From the NCBI GenBank assembly GCA_006937955.1, contig SSNP01000008.1:7949595-8013594 (forward strand): 64,000 nt of DNA, read 5' to 3'. Position numbers and translations under genes: made by a program. Numbering within the stretch: the stretch's first letter is position 1; every line of letters starts with the position of its first letter. This stretch comes from Pachypanchax playfairii. Taxonomy: Eukaryota; Chordata; Actinopteri; Cyprinodontiformes; Aplocheilidae. Shown here piece after piece: positions 24,860-35,257 of this stretch. Below the pieces are notes generated by a model. It did no database searches and had not been told where the DNA came from. It saw only the letters and a program-made list of their open reading frames with translations.

Positions 24860-26263
24860 AAGTGATGCCAGTAATGCGTTAATAGTAGCACGTTACTTCA
24901 TTGAATACGACCACTTTTTCAGTAACGACTAAGCTAACGCGTTACTATTTCCATATCAGTAATCAAATAAAAGTTACTTGCCAATTAGTGTTACTATTTT
25001 TGTAATTCTCTTAAGCAAAAAAATGGGTAGTTTCTTTTTGCGTCTAAAGCTGGGCGGACACTGTGCGATTTCGAGGGGATTTCACCACGATTTTGCCGTC
25101 GCAGACCACGCTGCGTCATCGTGGGTGTAAAACATCGTAGCGTCGGGATGTCCGGTCGGGAGGTCGTAAGCCGTACAGTGTGAGAACACTCACGAGGAAG
25201 GATTAATTGCTGCTACGTACTAACGGTAATGCTGCGACCTCCTGATCAAACTTCTGGCATGTCCGAAATTGTCACCGTAGCTCGTACAGTGTGAGCGGTG
25301 TTACGTCACGATTCTACGTTCGCACCTGCGCAGAAGACACCCGTGGAGAAACATTGGCTGACTAATGCTAACGCGAAACTATCATAGCTACTGTAAAACA
25401 ATATATAGTTTAAGATTAACGTTACCTCAACCTCCTGATAAAAGATGGACATACCATACCGACCACGTCTCCTCAGCCATTCACGCACCCAAATCCTTTT
25501 CTTTTTTTTTTAGTTTCAGCGCACAAGACAGCGCACACAACTGCAACAACTTTCTGCCTGCTCGCCATCTTGTTGTCAGGCACGCTGTGGTTGTCAGAAC
25601 TAGGAACCTTTGTTTTTCGTTGTTCACACTCGAGCACGTCGTGCCGTCACACACCGACTGACGCAGACAAGTAGTCGTGGTTGTCGTGGCTGACAGCAGT
25701 CATACAGTATGAGTACACATGTCGTAGGGTCAAATGGGGTACGAGTAACAAACCCGGTCATGCAGTGGGAGCATTTCCCCGACAGTCAGATTTCTAAAAT
25801 CGCACAGTGTCCGCGCGGCATTAGGGAGAAAGAAATGCATACGTGTTGTGAAACGACAGGTGACGTTTTCACCCTCACCTACCAAGCAGCTAGCATAAAC
25901 AACAATGGAGCGAGAAGAGAGATGTGCGTTTTTTAGCTCGAAATATAGTCACTAGTTTGAGTTTGTATCAGCTAAACATAATATTAAGGTTGGTTGTACA
26001 TTCTGTGCCTGTGACAAAGTGTTATCTAGCTTCAAAAACACTGTCAAATGTAAAGAAACATTTGGAATCGCAGCACAACACAGTCAAACTTACGTTTTAA
26101 TGTTGAGGCAGTGCATGTTATTGGCAGCTGCTGAAAGTCACTTGTAATCTAACTTACTTCCTTTTAAAATAAAGTAATCCATAAAGTAACTAAGTTACTT
26201 TTGGAAGGAGTAATTAGTAGTCAGTAATTAGATTACTATGTCAAGGTAACTGTGGCAACACAG
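24860..26263 (+). mobile_element. hAT element remnant with BED zinc-finger fragment
   Basis: Perfect 8-bp flanks GTTAGCTA (24852-24859 and 26264-26271) bound the element. The ends AAGTGATGCCAGTAA and TAACTGTGGCAACACAG form an imperfect inverted repeat rich in 'gttac/gtaac' words. Near 25985-26094 a decayed BED-type zinc finger can be read: a C-x2-C pair in VGCTFCACDK, then after a one-base frameshift VKKHLESQHNTVKL with the H-x4-H pair. The rest of the transposase is absent. A second MITE is nested at 25049-25819. Confidence 0.8.
25049..25819. mobile_element. MITE nested in the hAT remnant
   Basis: The inverted ends read GCTGGGCGGACACTGTGCG on the left and CGCACAGTGTCCGCGCGGC on the right. 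The interior is CpG-rich with several 'cgtacagtgtgag' words and long but unrelated open frames on both strands. The duplication is unclear, so the superfamily is not assigned. Confidence 0.7.
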
Positions 26264-27134
26264 GTTAGCTAACAACAACCTTTTAACCAGTGTGCCCAAA
26301 CCGAGACACATTTATCTAGTTGTTAGATTAACCAGAATCTCTGATGTCTGATTCCAGCCCTTCCTGTCTGTGTATATCTAATATTTAATGAAAATTTCAG
26401 CTGAACATTCAGCCTTCTTTTCTTCCTGTCACTCATTCTTTGTATCGTCTTTCACCGGCATAAATACGCCGCAGCTCTCTTAGCTGTCATTTTCTCTCTC
26501 TTTAACACACACGTTTATTATTATTATTTTTATTTTTTCAAGGTCTTATTTTTTAACTTCAACTACATTATTTCCCATTTTAGTGGAATTCACATGTTTT
26601 ACTGTCTCATTTGGTTTACAAGGTTTTTTTCAGATCTCTCTCCAACCAGTGGAGACGATAAACTGATTGACCTAATGACAACCTAATGACGCCTGTTTCA
26701 CCGTGCGACGCTGGACTGCGTGGATGCATTTGTCTGCAATCAAACTCAGCCAAGGAGATTATGCATCAGTTGCCATTGGTGTATGCATTTATGTATTTGT
26801 TCAGTTGTTTGTAAACAACATACAGTGGGGCAAAGAAGTATTTAGTCAGCCACCAATTGTGTAAGTTCTCCCACTTTAAAAGATCAGAGAGGCCTGTAAT
26901 TTTCATCATAGGTATACCTCAACTATGAGAGACAAAATGAGGAAAAAAAATCCAGAAAATCACATTGTCTGATTTTTAAAGAATTTATTTGCAAATTATG
27001 GTGGAAAATAAGTATTTGGTCACCTACAAACAAGTAAGATTTCTGGCTTTCACAGACCTGTAACTTCTTTAAGAGGCTCCTCGGTCCTCCACTCGTTACC
27101 TGTATTAATGGCACCTGTGTGAACTCACTATCAG

Positions 27135-27142
27135 TATAAAAG
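27135..27142 (+). promoter_or_regulatory. TATA box of Tc1 copy B transposase
   Basis: TATAAAAG lies 51 bp upstream of the ATG, as in the other copies. Confidence 0.6.
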
Positions 27143-27185
27143 ACACCTGTCCACAACCTCAAACAGTCACACTCCAAACTCCACT

Positions 27186-28208
27186 ATGGCCAAGACCAAA
27201 GAGCTGTCAAAGGACACCAGAAACAAAATTGTAGACCTTCACCAGGCTGGGAAGACTGAATCTGCAATAGGTAAGCAGCTTGGTGTGAAGAAATCAACTG
27301 TGGGAGCAATTATTAGAAAATGGAAGACATACAAGACCACTGATAATCTCCCTCGATCTGGGGCTCCACGCAAGATCTCACCCCGTGGGGTCAAAATGAT
27401 CACAAGAACGGTGAGCAAAAATCCCAGAACCACACGGAGGGACCTAGTGAATGACCTGCAGAGAGCTGGGACCAAAGTAACAAAGGCTACCATCAGTAAC
27501 ACACTACGCCGCCAGGGACTCAAATCCTGCAGTGCCAGACGTGTCCCCCTGCTGAAGCCAGGACACGTCCAGGCCCGTCTGCGGTTTGCTAGAGAGCATT
27601 TGGATGATCCAGAAGAGGATTGGGAGAACATCATATGGTCAGATGAAACCAAAATAGAACTTTTTGGTAGAAACTCAACTTGTCGTGTTTGGAGGGGAAA
27701 GAATGCTGAGTTGGATCCAAAGAACACCATACCTACTGTAAAGCATGGGGGTGGAAACATCATGCTTTGGGGCTGTTTTTCTGCAAGGGGACCAGGACGA
27801 CTGATCCGTGTAGAGGAAAGAATGAATGGGGCCATGTATCGTAAGATTTTGAGTGAAAACCTCCTTCCATCAGCAAGGGCATTGAAAATGAGACGTGGCT
27901 GGGTCTTTCAGCATGACAATGATCCCAAACACACCGCCCGGGCAACGAAGGAGTGGCTTCGTAAGAAGCATTTCAAGGTCCTGGAGTGGCCTAGCCAGTC
28001 TCCAGATCTCAACCCCATAGAAAATCTCTGGAGGGAGTTGAAAGTCCGTGTTGCCCAGCGTCAGCCCCAAAACATCACTGCTCTAGAGGAGATCTGCGTG
28101 GAGGAATGGGCCAAAATACCAGCAACAGTGTGTGAAAACCTTGTGAAGACTTACAGAAAACGTTTGACCTCTGTCATTGCCAACAAAGGCTATATAACAA
28201 AGTATTGA
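27186..28208 (+). CDS. Tc1-like transposase, copy B (intact, 340 aa)
   Basis: This is a second intact gene for the same DDE transposase, with D153, D244 and E279 all present and both helix-turn-helix units unbroken. It differs from copy A at two residues: E instead of K at 210, and V instead of M at 305 near the C-terminus. Neither change touches a catalytic residue, the GAPR hook or the glycine-rich box. The start, TATA box spacing and downstream AATAAA in the right terminal repeat are as in copy A. Because an empty site exists in the duplicated segment, this copy must have inserted after the two segment copies began to diverge, or it is polymorphic between haplotypes. That makes it the best candidate here for recent mobilisation. 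Confidence 0.96.
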   Translation: MAKTKELSKDTRNKIVDLHQAGKTESAIGKQLGVKKSTVGAIIRKWKTYKTTDNLPRSGAPRKISPRGVKMITRTVSKNPRTTRRDLVNDLQRAGTKVTKATISNTLRRQGLKSCSARRVPLLKPGHVQARLRFAREHLDDPEEDWENIIWSDETKIELFGRNSTCRVWRGKNAELDPKNTIPTVKHGGGNIMLWGCFSARGPGRLIRVEERMNGAMYRKILSENLLPSARALKMRRGWVFQHDNDPKHTARATKEWLRKKHFKVLEWPSQSPDLNPIENLWRELKVRVAQRQPQNITALEEICVEEWAKIPATVCENLVKTYRKRLTSVIANKGYITKY

Positions 28209-28594
28209 GATTAACTTTTGTTATTGACCAAATACTTATTTTCCACCATAATTTGCAAATAAATTCTTTAAAAATCAGACAATGTGATTTTCTGGATTTT
28301 TTTTCCTCATTTTGTCTCTCATAGTTGAGGTATACCTATGATGAAAATTACAGGCCTCTCTGATCTTTTTAAGTGGGAGAACTTACACAATTGGTGGCTG
28401 ACTAAATACTTCTTTGCCCCACTGTAAGTGGAAATGCCATGAAGGGACATGGGTGAAATTTTCAGGATGATGCGACTCACCGTCTGGATACGGGAATATT
28501 TAGAGGGATTCATTATTCTTGCGCGATCTGGTCGGCGCTCTCTGAGTGCTTTCCAGATATCTGAATGTCTTTCCTTTAATTTTTTTTCTTTTAC

Positions 28595-28688
28595 CAGATG
28601 CCCACCGTATACACACATGGAAGTCTGTGTCAAAGCGTTGCCATGGTCACGACAATCCTCGCTGATCATCACAAGGCCGGCCAGACAC
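28595..28688 (-). CDS. Candidate internal exon, unknown gene
   Basis: On the minus strand a pyrimidine-rich acceptor (ctttctctctgcag) precedes 94 bp that are open in one frame. The frame reads CLAGLVMISEDCRDHGNALT and ends ..CVYGGHL at a GTAAAAG donor. I do not recognise the protein. The exon is repeated at 34021-34114 with M changed to V at one codon. The same DNA also has a good acceptor (tttcttttaccag) and donor (GATGG/GTGAGT) on the plus strand, but there all three frames contain stops. The strand is therefore not certain, and this may be a decayed or non-coding exon. Confidence 0.25.
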
Positions 28689-29068
28689 CTGCAGAGAGAA
28701 AGCCATGGTAGCCAAGGGTGATGGGTGAGTGAGAAGTGTGTATGGTGGTGGTGGTGGGGGGGATCTACTCCCTGGCAGGCATATTTTTGTTTTGGTTACA
28801 GTAAGTAAAAAGCAGAATGGAAATTAGTGAGAGAAGAGGAGCAGAAAGCTGTTAGAGAGAACAACTTGATCCAATGGAGTGTCTAATTCTCTCTCTCTCT
28901 CGTTTTAATGCTCTGAAGATGTTTACACCAGCAGAAGCCCTTATCATCCTCAAAGCCTGTAAGTGACACTCTCAAAACTAAACTGTGTTGCGCCTCCCTC
29001 ATCCTCTTCCTCTCTTACCATTGCTATGGTAACTGATTGCCTTATTTTTCCTCTGGCTTGAATCTCAG

Positions 29069-29184
29069 AGAAACACAGACAACTAATGGTCCTTACATTG
29101 CTGAAGAATCCATCATTGATTTCTTGGAAAAGTTTTGCACTGAGAAGATTTCTCTGTTAATACTCACAACTGTGGATGCAGCAG
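29069..29184 (+). other. Exon-like block, unknown
   Basis: The block follows 'ttgaatctcag', reads ETQTTNGPYIAEESIIDFLE and then KFCTEKISLLILTTVDAA, and ends before GTCCATTC. A short block at about 28920-28960, ending at GCCT/GTAAGT, could be its upstream neighbour. No domain is recognised, and the minus strand offers alternative splice-like signals. It is duplicated at 34496-34611. Confidence 0.2.
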
Positions 29185-29341
29185 GTCCATTCATCTTCTA
29201 TACACACATATTACTTTTTTATTCCTGGAAAATGAATGTTTGAAAAACACTGAAAAATGTGTTCTTTGTCAATCAGTCATCAGCTTGTTGTCCTGAGGAT
29301 ACAGATGTTTTGTTCAGTTTTTCTCTGTGGGTTGTTTAAAA

Positions 29342-29533
29342 CAGAGGTGGGAAACTTCAGGCCTCGAGGGCGACTTCGCATTTAGATGTTTCCTTTCTGA
29401 TTTAAATCCTCAGCAAGTCCTGCAGACACCTGTTAATAACCTGCTCATCTGAAACAAAGAAACATCTTAAATATGCTCTGGAGGTCTGGAGTTACCCTCC
29501 CTGGTCTTAACAATGCCACTCCAGTCACCTGGT
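29342..29533. mobile_element. hAT-like MITE
   Basis: The left end CAGAGGTGGGAAACTTCAGG is of a type common in fish hAT MITEs, and the right end near CACTCCAGTCACCTG is roughly complementary. The flanking duplication is not clear. The same element lies in the second segment copy at about 34769-34960. Confidence 0.5.
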
Positions 29534-29817
29534 CTCTTTTAAAAAAGGTTAAAATGTAATTAAAAAAATGTTAAAATCAAGTATAAAATAAAGGAGCTGC
29601 ANAGTGGGGCAAAAAAGTATTTAGTCAGCCACCAATTGTGTAAGTTCTCCCACTTAAAAAGATCAGAGAGGCCTGTAATTTTCATCATAGGTATACCTCA
29701 ACTATGAGAGACAAAATGAGGAAAAAAAATCCAGAAAATCACATGGTCTGATTTTTAAAGAATTTATTTGCAAATTATGGTGGAAAATAAGTATTTGGTC
29801 AATAACAAAAGTTAATC

Positions 29818-30840
29818 TCAATACTTTGTTATATAGCCTTTGTTGGCAATGACAGAGGTCAAACGTTTTCTGTAAGTCTTCACAAGGTTTTCACACACTG
29901 TTGCTGGTATTTTGGCCCATTCCTCCATGCAGATCTCCTCTAGAGCAGTGATGTTTTGGGGCTGACGCTGGGCAACACGGACTTTCAACTCCCTCCAGAG
30001 ATTTTCTATGGGGTTGAGATCTGGAGACTGGCTAGGCCACTCCAGGACCTTGAAATGCTTCTTACGAAGCCACTCCTTCGTTGCCCGGGCGGTGTGTTTG
30101 GGATCATTGTCATGCTGAAAGACCCAGCCACGTCTCATTTTCAATGCCCTTGCTGATGGAAGGAGGTTTTCACTCAAAATCTTACGATACATGGCCCCAT
30201 TCATTCTTTCCTCTACACGGATCAGTCGTCCTGGTCCCCTTGCAGAAAAACAGCCCCAAAGCATGATGTTTCCACCCCCATGCTTTACAGTAGGTATGGT
30301 GTTCTTTGGATCCAACTCAGCATTCTTTCCCCTCCAAACACGACAAGTTGAGTTTCTACCAAAAAGTTCTATTTTGGTTTCATCTGACCATATGATGTTC
30401 TCCCAATCCTCTTCTGGATCATCCAAATGCTCTCTAGCAAACCGCAGACGGGCCTGGACGTGTCCTGGCTTCAGCAGGGGGACACGTCTGGCACTGCAGG
30501 ATTTGAGTCCCTGGCGGCGTAGTGTGTTACTGATGGTAGCCTTTGTTACTTTGGTCCCAGCTCTCTGCAGGTCATTCACTAGGTCCCTCCGTGTGGTTCT
30601 GGGATTTTTGCTCACCGTTCTTGTGATCATTTTGACCCCACGGGGTGAGATCTTGCGTGGAGCCCCAGATCGAGGGAGATTATCAGTGGTCTTGTATGTC
30701 TTCCATTTTCTAATAATTGCTCCCACAGTTGATTTCTTCACACCAAGCTGCTTACCTATTGCAGATTCAGTCTTCCCAGCCTGGTGAAGGTCTACAATTT
30801 TGTTTCTGGTGTCCTTTGACAGCTCTTTGGTCTTGGCCAT
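29818..30840 (-). CDS. Tc1-like transposase, copy C (intact, 340 aa)
   Basis: This is a third intact transposase gene, on the minus strand. It carries D153, D244 and E279 in the same motifs and has E at residue 210 and M at 305, so it combines the states of copies A and B and may be closest to the family consensus. The TATA box lies 51 bp upstream of the ATG. The gene lies head-to-head in inverted orientation to copy B, whose stop codon is 1.6 kb away, so the two elements form a large near-perfect inverted repeat. The long minus-to-plus shadow frames inside it, such as a 198-codon antisense frame, recur in all copies because the DNA is identical, not because they are genes. Confidence 0.95.
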   Translation of the reverse strand: MAKTKELSKDTRNKIVDLHQAGKTESAIGKQLGVKKSTVGAIIRKWKTYKTTDNLPRSGAPRKISPRGVKMITRTVSKNPRTTRRDLVNDLQRAGTKVTKATISNTLRRQGLKSCSARRVPLLKPGHVQARLRFAREHLDDPEEDWENIIWSDETKIELFGRNSTCRVWRGKNAELDPKNTIPTVKHGGGNIMLWGCFSARGPGRLIRVEERMNGAMYRKILSENLLPSARALKMRRGWVFQHDNDPKHTARATKEWLRKKHFKVLEWPSQSPDLNPIENLWRELKVRVAQRQPQNITALEEICMEEWAKIPATVCENLVKTYRKRLTSVIANKGYITKY

Positions 30841-30883
30841 AGTGGAGTTTGGAGCGTGACTGTTTGAGGTTGTGGACAGGTGT

Positions 30884-30891
30884 CTTTTATA
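30884..30891 (-). promoter_or_regulatory. TATA box of Tc1 copy C transposase
   Basis: TATAAAAG on the minus strand, 51 bp upstream of the ATG. Confidence 0.6.
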
Positions 30892-31203
30892 CTGATAACG
30901 AGTTCACACAGGTGCCATTAATACAGGTAACGAGTGGAGGACCGAGGAGCCTCTTAAAGAAGTTACAGGTCTGTGAAAGCCAGAAATCTTACTTGTTTGT
31001 AGGTGACCAAATACTTATTTTCCACCATAATTTGCAAATAAATTCTTTAAAAATCAGACAATGTGATTTTCTGGATTTTTTTTCCTCATTTTGTCTCTCA
31101 TAGTTGAGGTATACCTATGATGAAAATTACAGGCCTCTCTGATCTTTTTAAGTGGGAGAACTTACACAATTGGTGGCTGACTAAATACTTTTTTGCCCCA
31201 CTG

Positions 31204-31683
31204 TACCTACTTATTTTTCAGTCAGAATTGCATATACCCACTTTTAAACCCTCCTTGATGCGCACCGTTCAGTAATATCTGTGACCCAGATTGACCACTT
31301 CTTCCTCAAGGATGGTGAAGCCATGACCCGCCCTCCTCTGCCTATAATTGGCTGGTACTTTCACTGATTAGATTGGTTAACTTTAAGCATGAGGACTGAT
31401 GAGCCAATCAGAGGCAGGTCATGCCGAGGAAAATATCGCTAGTACAGTACTAGTGATAAATACATTTTCCTTTCTTCCAGGCTGCTTGTGTGACCAACTA
31501 CAAACAGCTCCCAATCAAGTCAGGATCATTTTATAATAGTGAGCAAGTAGAATGACAGATTTTTGGGTAAAGTAAATCATAGTCACTGTTTCTAAAACAG
31601 GACTTTTTTCTAGACTTTTTTTTTTTTTAAAGGTGAAAACTGAGAGTATACGCACCACAGTATATGGACCACTACACCACTGT
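31204..31683. mobile_element. hAT MITE, second copy, left end missing
   Basis: It matches 24186-24664, including the right end GGACCACTACACCACTG. The left 40 bp of the MITE that should lie beyond Tc1 C are not present. Confidence 0.8.
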
Positions 31684-31879
31684 ACTTTATGTTAAAAAAT
31701 GTTTTGTGACTCTAAAAAAGAGAAATACACCTCTGATAATTGATAGTTGACTACAACATGTCTGTGTCTCTTGAGGGGATGTGACAACAGACAAAGACAC
31801 GTCATCCATCTTTATTTATAGTTGATATGATTCATTTGTTCTTTTTTTCTGTAAGCCTGCTAACACAAAAAGTTAGCTA

Positions 31880-33294
31880 AAGTGATGCCAGTAATGCGTT
31901 AATAGTAGCACGTTACTTCATTGAATACGACCACTTTTTCAGTAACGACTAAGCTAACGCGTTACTATTTCCATATCAGTAATCAAATAAAAGTTACTTG
32001 CCAATTAGTGTTACTATTTTTGTAATTCTCTTAAGCAAAAAAATGGTTAGTTTCTTTTTGCGTCTAAAGCTGGACGGACACTGTGCAATTTCGAGGGGAT
32101 TTCACCACGATTTTGCCGTCGCAGACCACACCGCGTCATCGTGGGTGTAAAACATCGTAGCGTCAGGATGTCCGGTCGGGAGGTCGTAAGCCGTACAGTG
32201 TGAGAACACTCACGAGGAAGGATTAATTGCTGCTACGTTCTAACGGTAATGCTGCGACCTCCCGATCAAACTTCTGGCATGTCCGAAATTGTCACCGTAG
32301 CTCGTACAGTGTGAGCGGTGTTACGTCACAATTCTACGTTCGCACCTGCGCAGAAGACACCCGTGGAGAAACATTGGCTGACTAATGCTAACGCGAAACT
32401 ATCATAGCTACTGTTAAACAATATATAGTTTAAGATTAACGTTACCTCAACCTCCTGATGAAGGATGGACATCCCATACCGACCACGTCTCCTCAGCCAT
32501 TCACGCACCCAAATCCTTTTCTTTTTTTTTAGTTTCAGCGCACAAGACAGCGCACACAACTGCAACAACTGCAACAACTTTCTGCCTGCTCGCCATCTTG
32601 TTGTCAGGCACGCTGTGGTTGTCATAGGAACTAGGAACCTTTGTTTTTCGTTGTTCACACTCGAGCACGTCGTGCCGTCACACACCGACTGACGCAGACA
32701 AGTAGTCGTGGTTGTCGTGGCTGACAGCAGTCATACAGTATGAGTACACATGTCGTAGGGTCAAATAGAGTACGAGTAACAAACCCGGTCGTGCAGTGGG
32801 AGCATTTCGCCGACAGTCAGATTTCTAAAATCGCACAGTGTCCGCGCGGCATTAGGGAGAAAGAAATGCATACGTGTTGTGAAACGACAGGTGACGTTTT
32901 CACCCTCACCTACCAAGCAGCTAGCATAAACAACAATGGAGCGAGAAGAGAGATGTGCGTTTTTTAGCTCGAAATATAGTCACTAGTTTGAGTTTGTATC
33001 AGCTAAACATAATATTAAGGTTGGTTGTACATTCTGTGCCTGTGACAAAGTGTTATCTAGCTTCAAAAACACTGTCAAATGTAAAGAAACATTTGGAATC
33101 GCAGCACAACAAAGTCAAACTTACGTTTTAATGTTGAGGCAGTGCATGTTATTGGCAGCTGCTGAAAGTCACTTGTAATCTAACTTACTTCCTTTTAAAA
33201 TAAAGTAATCCATAAAGTAACTAAGTTACTTTTGGAAGGAGTAATTAGTAGTCGGCAATTAGATTACTATGTCAAGGTAACTATGGCAACACAG
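31880..33294 (+). mobile_element. hAT BED-bearing remnant, second copy
   Basis: It is flanked by GTTAGCTA at 31872-31879 and 33295-33302 and carries the same nested MITE and the same decayed zinc finger with the same frameshift as 24860-26263. Confidence 0.8.
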
Positions 33295-34020
33295 GTTAGC
33301 TAACAACAACCTTTTAACCAGTGAGCCCAAACCGAGACACATTTATCTAGTTGTTAGATTAACCAGAATCTCTGATGTCTGATTCCAGCCCTTCCTGTCT
33401 GTGTATATCTGATATTTAATGAAAATTTCAGCTGAACATTCAGCCTTCTTTTCTTCCTGTCACTCATTCTTAGTATCATCTTTCACCGACATAAATACGC
33501 CGCAGCTCTCTTAGCTGACATTTTCTCTCTCTTTAACACACACATTTATTATTATTATTTTTATTTTTTCAAGGTCTTATTTTTTAACTTCAACTACATT
33601 ATTTCCCATTTTAGTGGAATTCACATGTTTTACTGTCTCATTTGGTTTACAAGGTTTTTTCAGATCTCTCTCCAACCAGTGGAGACGATAAACTGATTGA
33701 CCTAATGACAACCTAATGACGCCTGTTTCACCGTGCGACGCTGGACTGCGTGGATGCATTTGTCTGCAATCAAACTCAGCCAAGGAGATTATGCATCAGT
33801 TGCCATTGGTGTATGCATTTATGTATTTGTTCAGTTGTTTGTAAACAACATAAGTGGAAATGCCATGAAGGGACATGGGTGAAATTTTCAGGATGATGCG
33901 ACTCACCGTCTGGATATGGGAATATTTAGAGGGATTCATTATTCTTGCGCGATCTGGTCGGCGCTCTCTGAGTGCTTTCCAGATATCTGAATGTCTTTCC
34001 TTCAATTTTTTTTCTTTTAC

Positions 34021-34114
34021 CAGATGCCCACCGTATACACACACGGAGGTCTGTGTCAAAGCGTTGCCATGGTCACGACAATCCTCGCTGATCATCACAA
34101 GGCCGGCCAGACAC
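34021..34114 (-). CDS. Candidate internal exon, second copy
   Basis: This is the counterpart of 28595-28688. The acceptor, donor and open frame are kept, and one codon changes from ATG to GTG (M to V) beside one silent change. Its function is unknown and the same strand ambiguity applies. Confidence 0.25.
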
Positions 34115-34768
34115 CTGCAGAGAGAGAGCCATGGTAGCCAAGGGTGATGGGTGAGTGAGAAGTGTGTGTGGTGGTGGTGGTGGGGGGGGATCTACTCCCT
34201 GGCAGGCATATTTTTGTTTTGGTTACAGTAAGTAAAAAGCAGAATGGAAATTAGTGAGAGAAGAAGAGCAGAAAGCTGTTAGAGAGAACAACTTGATCCA
34301 ATGGAGTGTCTAATTCTCTCTCTCTCTCGTTTTAATGCTCTGAAGATGTTTACACCAGCAGAAGCCCTTATCATCCTCAAAGCCTGTAAGTGACACTCTC
34401 AAAACTAAACTGTGCTGCGCCTCCCTCATCCTCTTCCTCTCTTACCATTGCTATGGTAACTGATTGCCTTATTTTTCCTCTGGCTTGAATCTCAGAGAAA
34501 CACAGACAACTAATGGTCCTTACATTGCTGAAGAATCCATCATTGATTTCTTGGAAAAGTTTTGCACTGAGAAGATTTCTCTGTTAATACTCACAACTGT
34601 GGATGCAGCAGGTCCATTCATCTTCTATACACACATATTACTTTTTTATTCCTGGGAAATGAATGTTTGAAAAACACTGAAAAATGTGTTCTTTGTCAAT
34701 CAGTCATCAGCTTGTTGTCCTGAGGATACAGATGTTTTGTTCAGTTTTTCTCTGTGGATTGTTTAAAA

Positions 34769-34960
34769 CAGAGGTGGGAAACTTCAGGCCTCGAGGGCGA
34801 CTTCGCATTTAGATGTTTCCTTTCTGATTTAAATCCTCAGCAAGTCCTGCAGACACCTGTTAATAACCTGCTCATCTGAAACAAAGAAACATCTTAAATA
34901 TGCTCTGGAGGTCTGGAGTTACCCTCCCTGGTCTTAACAATGCCACTCCAGTCACCTGGT
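34769..34960. mobile_element. hAT-like MITE, second copy
   Basis: Counterpart of 29342-29533 with almost identical sequence. Confidence 0.5.
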
Positions 34961-35024
34961 CTCTTTTAAAAAAGGTTAAAATGTAATTAAAAAAATGTTA
35001 AAATCAAGTATAAAATAAAGGAGC

Positions 35025-35257
35025 TGCACAGTGACACAGTTAGTAGCACTGTTTCTTTGTAGTAAGAAGATCTTGTTTTTAAACCCAGCTGATATGTTTC
35101 TGTTTGGAGTTTGTATGTTCTCCTGGTGCATGTGTGCATGATGAGCCCTGTGTGACAGACTGACAACCTGTCCAGGGTGTGACCCCGCCTCCAGCCCATA
35201 GACACCAGCCCCTTATGACTCAGAGTAGGAAGAAGTGGGTATAGGAAATGAATGATT
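35025..35257 (+). mobile_element. tRNA-derived SINE, diverged
   Basis: 'cacagtgacacagttagtag' corresponds to the box A region of the SINE at 54371, and 'gtttggagtttgtatgttct' to its conserved body. A 'ccagggtgtgaccccgcctc' tail block and a 'gtaggaagaagtgggtatag' end follow. The first segment copy breaks off at the start of this SINE. Confidence 0.65.

Larger units (their letters stand above)
26823..28424 (+). mobile_element. Tc1-like DNA transposon, copy B, full length
   Basis: The element is 1602 bp, flanked by TA at 26821-26822 and 28425-28426. The terminal repeats match those of copy A, with a few single-base changes such as 'caaagaagtatttag' at the left end. The corresponding position in the second segmental copy (33851-33852) reads 'aacaTAagtgg' with no element and no footprint. 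That is the intact pre-insertion site. Confidence 0.97.
24186..29601 (+). repeat. Duplicated segment, first copy (carries Tc1 B)
   Basis: This segment is almost identical to 31204-35028 over its whole length, with scattered single-base changes and small indels, apart from the 1604 bp added by Tc1 B and its TA duplication. It includes most of a hAT MITE, a BED-bearing hAT remnant, exon-like blocks and another MITE. It ends at 'ggagctgca' immediately before an N and Tc1 C. Confidence 0.95.
29602..31203 (-). mobile_element. Tc1-like DNA transposon, copy C, full length
   Basis: The element is 1602 bp, counting the N at 29602 as the first base, which in every other copy is C. The 31203 end is followed by a proper TA (31204-31205), and that TA corresponds to position 24186-24187 of the first segment copy. 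The 29602 end is not preceded by TA but by 'gagctgca', the last bases of the first segment copy. Both terminal repeats and the transposase are intact. A single change ('acatggtctg' for 'acattgtctg') marks its left repeat. Confidence 0.95.
31204..35028 (+). repeat. Duplicated segment, second copy (empty site for Tc1 B)
   Basis: This is the counterpart of 24186-29601 without Tc1 B. It starts at the TA that flanks Tc1 C, in the middle of the hAT MITE. It then runs through the hAT BED remnant and continues without a break into the SINE at 35025, which is absent after the first copy. Small differences include an extra 'ctgcaacaa' unit near 32570 and many single-base changes. Confidence 0.95.
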
